Source: Streptomyces sp. SID12488 (GTDB lineage: Bacteria; Actinomycetota; Actinomycetes; Streptomycetales; Streptomycetaceae). From it: a stretch of DNA of 64,000 bases. The notes beneath the pieces were generated by a model. It saw nothing but the letters and a program-made list of their open reading frames with translations, was not told where the DNA came from and made no database searches. Below, in pieces: positions 7,488 to 14,460 of the stretch. Made by a program: the position numbers and the translations under genes. The stretch is taken from the NCBI RefSeq assembly GCF_010548275.1, contig NZ_JAAGLT010000033.1, positions 1 through 64,000 of the forward strand, written 5' to 3'. Numbering within the stretch: position 1 is the stretch's first letter; each line of letters starts with the position of its first letter.

Positions 7488-8806
7488 CCGACCCCGCCCT
7501 GGACCCGGAGACGCTCCGGGAGCGGGCCCTTGCCGCGCTCACCACCGCGCGGGAGCGGACCACGCTCCTCACCTCCGTGGCCGATCCCGAACTCACCGCC
7601 CAGCACTCGCCGTTGATGTCCCCGCTGGTGTGGGACCTCGCGCACATCGGCAACCAGGAGGAGATGTGGCTGCTGCGCGCGGTCGCCGGGCGGGAGGCGA
7701 TGCGGCCCGAGATCGACGGTCTGTACGACGCCTTCGAGCACTCCCGCGCCGAGCGGCCCTCGCTGCCACTGCTGCCGCCCGCCGAGGCCCGTAAGTACGC
7801 GGCGGAGGTACGCGGCAGGGCCCTGGACGTGCTGGAGAGCGCCGCGTTCGAGGGTACGGGCGCTCGGCTGACGGAGGCCGGGTTCGCCTTCGGGATGATC
7901 GCCCAGCACGAACAGCAGCACGACGAGACGATGCTGATCACCCATCAGCTGCGGAAGGGGCCTGCGGCTCTCCATGCTCCCGACCCCGCGCCCGCTCCCC
8001 CGTTCACCGGTCCGGCCGAAGTCCTGGTCCCCGGTGGCCCGTTCACGATGGGCACCTCGACCGAGCCGTGGTCCCTGGACAACGAACGGCCCGCGCACCG
8101 GCGCGAGGTGGCACCCTTCCTCATCGACACGACCCCGGTGACGAACGCCGCCTACCAGGCGTTCATCTCGGACGGCGGCTACGACGATCCGCGCTGGTGG
8201 ACGCCGGACGGCTGGGCGCATGTGCGGCAGAACTCCCTGTACGCACCGCTGTTCTGGTTCCGGGAGGACGGGCAGTGGCTGCGGCGGCGGTTCGGGGTCA
8301 CCGAGGTGGTGCCGCCCGAGGAGCCCGTCGTGCACGTCTGCTGGTACGAGGCGGACGCGTACGCCCGCTGGGCCGGGCGCCGGCTGCCCACCGAGGCGGA
8401 GTGGGAGAAGGCCGCCCGGCACGACCCGGTGAACGACCGCTCGACACGCTACCCGTGGGGCGACGCCGACCCCACGCCCGAGCACGCCAACCTCGGCCAG
8501 CGGCATCTGCGTCCGGCGCCCGCCGGAAGCTATCCGGCCGGTGAATCGCCGCTCGGGGTACGGCAGTTGATCGGTGACGTGTGGGAGTGGACGGCGAGCG
8601 ATCTGCTGCCGTACCCGGGGTTCAGCATGTTCCCGTACAAGGAGTACTCGGAGGTGTTCTTCGGCCCCGAGTACAAGGTGCTGCGCGGCGGTTCGTTCGC
8701 CGTGGACGCGGTGGCCTGCCGGGGGACGTTCCGCAACTGGGACTATCCGATCCGGCGGCAGATCTTCTCCGGGTTCCGCACCGCCCGTACCCCGGAGGCT
8801 GTCTGA
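7484..8806 (+). CDS. egtB: Hercynylcysteine sulfoxide synthase EgtB
   Basis: A 440-residue non-heme iron enzyme that joins hercynine to gamma-glutamylcysteine (oxidative C-S bond formation). The N-terminal DinB-like half carries the iron ligands: His54 (AHIGNQEE) and the pair His142/His146 (AQHEQQHDET), equivalent to the three-histidine facial triad of known EgtB. The C-terminal half is a formylglycine-generating/sulfatase-modifying fold (VLVPGGPFTMGTS, VCWYEADAYARWAGRRLPTE, LRGGSFAVD). Its start overlaps the egtA stop (ATGA), and its stop overlaps the egtC start by one base (TGATG). Confidence 0.95.
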   Translation: MTDPALDPETLRERALAALTTARERTTLLTSVADPELTAQHSPLMSPLVWDLAHIGNQEEMWLLRAVAGREAMRPEIDGLYDAFEHSRAERPSLPLLPPAEARKYAAEVRGRALDVLESAAFEGTGARLTEAGFAFGMIAQHEQQHDETMLITHQLRKGPAALHAPDPAPAPPFTGPAEVLVPGGPFTMGTSTEPWSLDNERPAHRREVAPFLIDTTPVTNAAYQAFISDGGYDDPRWWTPDGWAHVRQNSLYAPLFWFREDGQWLRRRFGVTEVVPPEEPVVHVCWYEADAYARWAGRRLPTEAEWEKAARHDPVNDRSTRYPWGDADPTPEHANLGQRHLRPAPAGSYPAGESPLGVRQLIGDVWEWTASDLLPYPGFSMFPYKEYSEVFFGPEYKVLRGGSFAVDAVACRGTFRNWDYPIRRQIFSGFRTARTPEAV

Positions 8807-9597
8807 TGTGCCGTCAACTGGCCTTCCTGGGGCCCCCGGAGGCGATCGGCAGCGTAGTGACGGAGCCGCCGCACGGGCTGTACCGGCAGTCGTGGGCGCC
8901 CCGGCACCAGCGGCACGGTACCGTCAACGCCGATGGTTTCGGCGTCGGTTGGTACGCGGAGGGCGATCCGGTGCCGGCCCGCTACCGGCGCGCCGGGCCC
9001 GTCTGGGGGGACGCGTCGTTCGCCGACCTCGCCCGGGTCGTACGGACCACCGCGCTGCTCGCCGCCGTACGGGACGCGACGCTGGCCGGCGCCGACGGAG
9101 AGGCCGCCGCGGCGCCCTTCGCCGCCGGTGCCTGGCTGTTCGGGCACAACGGGGCGGTCAGAGGCTGGCCGGGGTCCCTCGCGCCTCTCGTACAGGCCCT
9201 GCCCGGCGAGGAGTTGCTGTCGATGGAGGCGCGCTCCGACTCGGCGTTCCTGTGGGCGCTGGTGCTGCACCGGCTGCACGCCGGTGACGACGTCGGCCGG
9301 GCGTTGGCCCGCACCGTCCTGGAGGTCGACGCGGCGGCCCCCGGTTCCCGGCTCAACCTGCTGCTCACCGACGGCACGACGATCGCCGCGACCACCTGGG
9401 GCGACACCCTGTTCCACCTGACCGGGCCCGGCCCCCGCACGGTGGTGGCGTCCGAGCCGTACGACGACGATCCCCGCTGGCAGGAGGTACCCGACCGCAC
9501 CCTCGTCATCGCGAGCCGCACCGAGGTCCGGCTCACCCCGCTCCGGGACATGAGCGACGACCTGGCATCCGTACCACCCGAGGAGCTTCGTACGTGA
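8806..9597 (+). CDS. egtC: Gamma-glutamyl hercynylcysteine sulfoxide amidohydrolase EgtC
   Basis: A 263-residue class II glutamine-amidotransferase-like (Ntn) hydrolase that removes the gamma-glutamyl group. The catalytic Cys2 directly follows the initiator (MCRQLAFLG), and NADGFGVGWY, LFGHNGAVRGW and RSDSAFLWALV are the usual oxyanion and substrate loops. The ATG shares a base with the egtB stop, and the gene ends in a GTGA overlap with egtD. It acts in the cytosol as the third step of the route, before C-S lyase cleavage by EgtE, which is not encoded nearby. Confidence 0.93.
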   Translation: MCRQLAFLGPPEAIGSVVTEPPHGLYRQSWAPRHQRHGTVNADGFGVGWYAEGDPVPARYRRAGPVWGDASFADLARVVRTTALLAAVRDATLAGADGEAAAAPFAAGAWLFGHNGAVRGWPGSLAPLVQALPGEELLSMEARSDSAFLWALVLHRLHAGDDVGRALARTVLEVDAAAPGSRLNLLLTDGTTIAATTWGDTLFHLTGPGPRTVVASEPYDDDPRWQEVPDRTLVIASRTEVRLTPLRDMSDDLASVPPEELRT

Positions 9598-10556
9598 GTC
9601 CGTTCCTGGTCACCCGCACCCTGCCCGAGGACGCCACGGAGGCCGCCCTGCGTGCCGACGTACTCCACGGGCTCACCCGCACGCCCAAGACCCTCCCGCC
9701 GAAGTGGTTCTACGACGCCCACGGCAGTGAACTCTTCGACGAGATAACCGAGTTGCCCGAGTACTACCCGACCCGGGCCGAGCGCGAGATCCTGCTCGCC
9801 CGGGCCGGGGAGATCGCCGCCGCGACCGGTGCGCGCACGCTGGTCGAGCTGGGCTCCGGCTCGTCGGAGAAGACACGGCACCTGCTGGACGCGCTGCCGG
9901 ACCTGGAGACGTATGTCCCGGTCGACGTCAGTGAGAGCGCGCTGCGGCAGGCGGGCGAGGCATTGATCGCCGAGCGGCCCGGGCTCGGCGTGCACGCGCT
10001 GATCGCCGACTTCACCGGCGGTCTGGCGCTGCCGGGCACTCCCGGGCCCCGGCTGCTGGCGTTCCTCGGCGGCACGATCGGCAATCTGCTGCCCACCGAG
10101 CGGGCCGCGTTCCTGTCCTCGGTCCGATCCCTGCTGTCGCCCGGCGACGCGCTGCTGCTCGGCACGGACCTGGTCAAGGACGAGTCGGTGCTGGTCCCGG
10201 CGTACGACGACGCGGCGGGCGTGACGGCTGCCTTCAACAAGAACGTGCTGACCGTCGTCAACCGCGAACTGGGCGCCGACTTCGACCCGGACGCGTTCGA
10301 TCATGTGGCTTTGTGGGACTCGGACAACGAGTGGATCGAGATGCGGCTGCGCTCGCTCGCCGAGCAGACCGTGAAGATCCCCGTACTCGATCTCGCCGTC
10401 GACTTCGCGGTGGGCGAGGAGTTGCGCACGGAGGTGTCGGCGAAGTTCCGGAAGGAGGGTGTGGGCGCCGAACTGGCCGCCGCCGGGCTGGAGCCGACCC
10501 GCTGGTGGACGGACGAGCGGGGCTTTTTCGCCCTGTCGCTGAGCGTCGCCCGTTAG
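9594..10556 (+). CDS. egtD: Histidine N-alpha-methyltransferase EgtD
   Basis: A 320-residue SAM-dependent methyltransferase that trimethylates histidine to hercynine, the entry reaction of ergothioneine synthesis. Motif I is TLVELGSGSSEKTRHLLDAL; FDEITELPEYYPTRAERE and YVPVDVSESALRQA are conserved in the EgtD family; the C-terminal WTDERGFFALSLS strand is also typical. It starts with GTG at 9594 inside the egtC end (GTGA overlap). Although it catalyses the first step it is last in the operon, as in other actinobacteria. No EgtE-like PLP lyase follows; the next gene is dodecin. Confidence 0.95.
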   Translation: MSPFLVTRTLPEDATEAALRADVLHGLTRTPKTLPPKWFYDAHGSELFDEITELPEYYPTRAEREILLARAGEIAAATGARTLVELGSGSSEKTRHLLDALPDLETYVPVDVSESALRQAGEALIAERPGLGVHALIADFTGGLALPGTPGPRLLAFLGGTIGNLLPTERAAFLSSVRSLLSPGDALLLGTDLVKDESVLVPAYDDAAGVTAAFNKNVLTVVNRELGADFDPDAFDHVALWDSDNEWIEMRLRSLAEQTVKIPVLDLAVDFAVGEELRTEVSAKFRKEGVGAELAAAGLEPTRWWTDERGFFALSLSVAR

Positions 10557-10628
10557 CGACACCTCGCGAACCACCGCCACATGGGGCACGGTGGAACGTG
10601 GAACGCCGCCAGGAAGATCCATCGCACC

Positions 10629-10671
10629 CAGTATCTCCAGTACCGCGAACCAGTACATCCAGTACCGCGAA
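10629..10671. repeat. Two tandem 21-bp repeats upstream of dodecin
   Basis: CAGTATCTCCAGTACCGCGA and CAGTACATCCAGTACCGCGA, each followed by one more A, start at 10629 and 10651 (22-bp period, two mismatches). Each unit itself holds two CAGTA steps. They lie 14 bp before the dodecin start, overlapping its leader. They could be operator sites or a simple duplication. Confidence 0.8.
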
Positions 10672-10684
10672 GAGGAGCACCCGC

Positions 10685-10900
10685 ATGTCGAACCACACCT
10701 ATCGGGTCACCGAGATCGTCGGCACCTCGCACGAGGGCGTCGACCAGGCCGTCCGCAACGGCATCAGCCGGGCCTCGCAGACCCTGCGCAACCTGGACTG
10801 GTTCGAGATCACGCAGGTCAGGGGCCAGATCGTGGACGGGCAGGTCGAGCACTACCAGGTCGGCCTGAAGGTCGGCTTCCGGCTGGACGACGGCGAGTGA
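10685..10900 (+). CDS. Dodecin, flavin-storage protein
   Basis: A 71-residue protein matching dodecins over its full length: a single helix (GVDQAVRNGISRASQTLRNL) packed against three strands (YRVTEIVGTS, WFEITQVRGQIVDG, YQVGLKVGFRL). Dodecins assemble into hollow dodecamers that bind riboflavin, FMN or lumichrome. The tryptophan preceding FEITQVRG is the conserved residue that stacks on the flavin. ATG 10685 has GAGGAG 8 nt upstream. It is 128 bp downstream of egtD, possibly in the same transcript, and converges on the HAD gene. Confidence 0.93.
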   Translation: MSNHTYRVTEIVGTSHEGVDQAVRNGISRASQTLRNLDWFEITQVRGQIVDGQVEHYQVGLKVGFRLDDGE

Positions 10901-10918
10901 CAGCCGCAGGCCACCTGC

Positions 10919-11422
10919 TCAGGTCCGTCCCTCGTCCTCCTGCGCCTCCTTCAGCGCGGCCGACTCGGCCGTCCAGCGGGCCCGTACGACCCTGAATCCC
11001 GCGCGTTCCGCGTCCTGGCAGACGAGTTCGTCGTCGTCCACCAGGACGCGGATCTCGCGGTCGCGGGCCAGCCGGCGCAGGATCTCCAGTTTGGTGCTGC
11101 GGGCGGGCCGGCGGTCGTCGTTGCGCCGCATCCAGACACGGCCCTCGGGCAGTCCGTGCGCGGCCAGCCAGGCGAGCGTGTCCCGGCGGCAGCGCTCGGG
11201 CCGTCCGGTGAGGTAGACGACCTCGCACTCCCGCGCGCTCTCCAGGGCCAGCGCGACGCCCTCGGTCAGGGGCGGGTCGTGCGGCGCGGCGGCGAAGAAG
11301 GCCGCCCAGTCACGCGGCTTGCGTTCCAGGAACCGCTGCCGGTGCGCGGTGTCGGCGAGCGTGTTGTCGAGGTCGAACACGGCGAGCGGTCTGCTGCCGC
11401 TCGGGTTGCTGTTCTGCGTCAC
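10919..11422 (-). CDS. HAD-family phosphatase, polynucleotide-kinase-phosphatase-like
   Basis: A 167-residue HAD-superfamily protein. Motif I is VFDLDNTLADT (nucleophile and general acid Asp), motif II VYLTGRP, motif III Lys in RSTKLEILRRL, motif IV VLVDDDELVC. The short cap and the order resemble the 3'-phosphatase domain of polynucleotide kinase-like and LNS2-like proteins, but the substrate cannot be told from sequence. It starts with GTG at 11422. It is convergent with dodecin (18-bp gap) and divergent from the pectate lyase gene. Confidence 0.75.
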   Translation of the reverse strand: MTQNSNPSGSRPLAVFDLDNTLADTAHRQRFLERKPRDWAAFFAAAPHDPPLTEGVALALESARECEVVYLTGRPERCRRDTLAWLAAHGLPEGRVWMRRNDDRRPARSTKLEILRRLARDREIRVLVDDDELVCQDAERAGFRVVRARWTAESAALKEAQEDEGRT

Positions 11423-11515
11423 GATCCCTGACCCTAGTCAGCCGGACCCGGCAACCTCCACGGCGTCGGCGCCCACTCCTTGGCGACACAGCCGAGGCAG
11501 AGGCGGGAGCCGTAC

Positions 11516-12730
11516 ATGCGCAACGCAGCGATCCGGACGGGAACGGCGGTCCTGGGCACCGCGTTAATGACAGCGGGGATGCTCGTGGGCGTTGCCGAGG
11601 GGGCGAGTGCCGCGACGACGCTCGTCGTGGCGACGGGCGGCGACGACTCGGCGCCGGGCACCCTCGCACGCCCTCTGAAGACCATCCAGAAGGCCGTCGA
11701 CCTGGCGAAACCGGGCGACACGATCACCGTGCGCGGGGGCACCTACGTCCTCACCGACAACATCACCATCGCCACCTCCGGCACCGCGTCCCAGCCCATC
11801 ACCCTGGGCACCTACGCGGGCGAGCGGGTCGTCGTCGACGGTGAGCGCCTCCCTGCCAGTCACACACCGGTCGGCGGCAGCATCCCGCGCGCCGAGCGCG
11901 GCGCCGTCCACCAGGAGGCGTCGTACTGGCGGATCTCGGGCCTTGAGATCGTGAACGGGCCGTACGGCGTGTACTGCGACGGCTGCAACAACAACGTCTT
12001 CGCCCGCCTGATCACACACGACAACTACGAGTCCGGTTTCCAGCTCCAGGGTTCCTCCAGCAACAACCAGATCCTGGACCTGGACAGTTACGGCAACCGC
12101 GATCCGCGCAAGAACGGCGAGAGCGCGGACGGGCTGGCCGTCAAGGAGGGCAGCGGAACCGGCAACGTGGTGCGGGGCGCGCGGTTGTGGAACAACGTCG
12201 ACGACGGCTTCGACGCCTGGAAGTTCACCTCGCCGGTCACGATCGAGAACACCGTCACGTACGGCAACGGCTACAACCGCTGGAACTTCCCCGACTTCGC
12301 GGGCGACGGCAACGGCTTCAAGCTCGGCGGGGGCACCCCGGCGCCCGCCGTGGCGCATGTCCTGCGCAACACGGCCTCGTTCAAGAACGCGGCGCACGGC
12401 TTCACGGACAACGGCAATCCGGGCGCCATCGGCGTCAACCGCTGTACCGCGTACGGAAATGCGGGCACCGGCTTCGACTTCGACGGCTCCGGGGGACGCG
12501 CCACCCTCACCGCCAACCTGTCGGTCGCCGACGGTCGTGCCGTCGCCGTCGGCTCCGCCACTGTCTCGACCGGCAACTCCTGGAATCTGGGCGGCACTTG
12601 GAACGCCACTTCGGTACTGAGCACCGACCCGGCGGCCATCACGGGCACGCGTCGCGCGGACGGTTCGCTGCCCGCCGCCCCCAACTTCCTTGTGCCGCGC
12701 GCCGGAACGAACATCGGAGCACGCTTCTAG
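11516..12730 (+). CDS. Secreted PL9-type pectate lyase (TTA codon)
   Basis: A 404-residue secreted right-handed beta-helix protein with family PL9 hallmarks: a calcium-site cluster (ESADGLAVKEG, then NNVDDGFDAWKF) and GDGNGFKLGGG, which carries the lysine that serves as base in PL9 lyases. It would cleave polygalacturonate by beta-elimination outside the cell. Residues 1-32 are a Sec signal (cleavage near ASAATT). Start ATG 11516 follows GGGAG. Leu17, in the signal peptide, is encoded by TTA (11564-11566), the only TTA I found in a gene here, so translation should depend on the bldA tRNA. A GH43 arabinofuranosidase gene follows 180 bp downstream. Confidence 0.85.
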   Translation: MRNAAIRTGTAVLGTALMTAGMLVGVAEGASAATTLVVATGGDDSAPGTLARPLKTIQKAVDLAKPGDTITVRGGTYVLTDNITIATSGTASQPITLGTYAGERVVVDGERLPASHTPVGGSIPRAERGAVHQEASYWRISGLEIVNGPYGVYCDGCNNNVFARLITHDNYESGFQLQGSSSNNQILDLDSYGNRDPRKNGESADGLAVKEGSGTGNVVRGARLWNNVDDGFDAWKFTSPVTIENTVTYGNGYNRWNFPDFAGDGNGFKLGGGTPAPAVAHVLRNTASFKNAAHGFTDNGNPGAIGVNRCTAYGNAGTGFDFDGSGGRATLTANLSVADGRAVAVGSATVSTGNSWNLGGTWNATSVLSTDPAAITGTRRADGSLPAAPNFLVPRAGTNIGARF

Positions 12731-12855
12731 GCGATCTCCGGAGGGTTGCCGAGGGGCGCATCCGGGGGCGTGAGCGATCAACCGGAATTCAATCTGTCGG
12801 AAACATTGACTCGCTCACGCCCCATACCTATCTTTCGGTCGAACCTCCGTACGTC

Positions 12856-12871
12856 GTTCCATATATCGAAC
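12856..12871. promoter_or_regulatory. Operator-like GTTC-N8-GAAC dyad upstream of GH43 gene
   Basis: GTTCCATATATCGAAC lies 39 nt before the GTG at 12911. It matches the outer bases and overall length of the dyad at 2329-2344, which sits 37 nt before the other GH43-CBM42 gene. The shared spacing from the start codon supports a common repressor; which one is unknown. Confidence 0.55.
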
Positions 12872-12910
12872 AATGTCGGCCCGGGAACAGGCCGCTGAAG
12901 GAGACTCGCC

Positions 12911-14383
12911 GTGGACCGCCCCCGCAGCAGCTCGACCAGCCGACGCACGCTCCTCAAGGCCTGCACGGCGCTGGTCGTCGCCGTGACCGTGCCCGTCGTC
13001 GTCGGCACCCCGGCGTTCGCCGCCGTTCCGGCCTCCCCGGCCGTCACCTTCACCAACCCGGTCGCCGAGCAGCGCGCCGACCCGCACATCTACCGGCACA
13101 CCGACGGCTACTACTACTTCACCGCCACGGTCCCCGCGTACGACCGGATCGTGCTACGCCGGGCCACCACGCTCCAGGGCCTGGCGACCGCCGCCGAGAC
13201 GACCATCTGGACCAAGCACGCCACCGGTGACATGGGCGCCCACATCTGGGCTCCGGAGATCCACTTCATCGACGGCAAGTGGTACGTGTACTTCGCGGCC
13301 GGCGCCTCGAACGACATCTGGAAGATCCGCCCGTACGTCCTGGAGTCCTCGGCCGCCAATCCGATCACCGGAACCTGGACCGAGAAGGGCCGGATCGCGC
13401 TGCCGCTGGACACCTTCTCGCTCGACGCGACGACCTTCGTGGTGAACGGCACCCGCTATCTGAGCTGGGCGCAGAACGACCCGGCCGTCGGCGACGGCAC
13501 CAACATCTACCTCGCGAAGATGTCCAACCCCTGGACCATCAGCGGCACTCCGGCGATGATCTCCCGGCCCACGCTGTCCTGGGAGATCATCGGGCACACG
13601 GTGAACGAGGGTCCGTCGGTCATCGAGCGCAACGGGAAGCTCTTCATGGCCTTCTCGGCGAGCGCCACCGACGCCAACTACTGCCTGGGTCTGCTGACCG
13701 CGTCCACCTCCGCCGACCTGCTCGACCCGGCCTCCTGGACGAAGAGTTCGCAGCCGGTGTTCACGAGCAACGCCTCGACCGGGCAGTACGGGCCGGGCCA
13801 CAACACCTTCACGGTCTCCGAGGACGGCAAGTCCGACGTCCTCGTCTACCACGACCGCAACTACAAGGACATCAGCGGCGATCCGCTCAACGACCCCAAC
13901 CGGCGCACCCGTTACCAGAAGCTGTACTGGAACGCCGACGGCACCCCGAACTTCGGCATCCCGGTCTCCGACGGGCTCACCCCGGTCCGCTTCTCGTCGT
14001 TCAACTACCCGGACCGGTACATCCGGCACTGGGAGTACCGGGCGAAGCTGGAGGCGAACGTCACCAACCTCGCCGACTCGCAGTTCCGGATCGTCACCGG
14101 ACTGACCGGCTCCGGGACCGTCTCGCTGGAGTCGGCGAACTTCCCCGGCTACTACCTCCGGCACAAGAACTACGAGCTGTGGGTGGAGAAGAACAGCGGC
14201 ACGGCCACCTTCCTGGCCGACGCGTCCTTCACCCGGCGGGCGGGCCTCGCCGACCCGGCCGGGGTGTCCTTCGAGTCGTACAACTTCCCGGGCCGTTACA
14301 TCCGGCACTACAACGGCCTGATCCAGCTCCAGCCGCTGAGCACCTCCCTGGACCAGCAGGACGCGACCTACTACGCCGAGTAG
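12911..14383 (+). CDS. Secreted exo-arabinofuranosidase, GH43 with CBM42
   Basis: A 490-residue enzyme closely resembling the streptomycete GH43-CBM42 exo-1,5-alpha-L-arabinofuranosidases that release arabinose from arabinan chain ends. Residues 1-38 are a Tat signal (TSRRTLLKACTA ... AFAA). Catalytic triad candidates: Asp57 (RADPHIY), Asp172 (LDATTF), Glu233 (NEGPSV). The CBM42 trefoil occupies about 350-488 with three repeats: FSSFNYPDRYIRHWEYRAKL, LESANFPGYYLRHKNYEL and FESYNFPGRYIRHYN. GTG 12911 follows AAGGAG. It is followed 77 bp later by the GH127 gene, so the two are probably cotranscribed. It differs from the GH43 at 903-2291 by having an intact first trefoil unit. Confidence 0.88.
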   Translation: MDRPRSSSTSRRTLLKACTALVVAVTVPVVVGTPAFAAVPASPAVTFTNPVAEQRADPHIYRHTDGYYYFTATVPAYDRIVLRRATTLQGLATAAETTIWTKHATGDMGAHIWAPEIHFIDGKWYVYFAAGASNDIWKIRPYVLESSAANPITGTWTEKGRIALPLDTFSLDATTFVVNGTRYLSWAQNDPAVGDGTNIYLAKMSNPWTISGTPAMISRPTLSWEIIGHTVNEGPSVIERNGKLFMAFSASATDANYCLGLLTASTSADLLDPASWTKSSQPVFTSNASTGQYGPGHNTFTVSEDGKSDVLVYHDRNYKDISGDPLNDPNRRTRYQKLYWNADGTPNFGIPVSDGLTPVRFSSFNYPDRYIRHWEYRAKLEANVTNLADSQFRIVTGLTGSGTVSLESANFPGYYLRHKNYELWVEKNSGTATFLADASFTRRAGLADPAGVSFESYNFPGRYIRHYNGLIQLQPLSTSLDQQDATYYAE

Positions 14384-14460
14384 ACCGCCGGGCGAAAACC
14401 CGTACAGATCAAGGGACTTCAGAGCTCAACCACGTCAGTCACCTCAGAGACGAGGCACAT

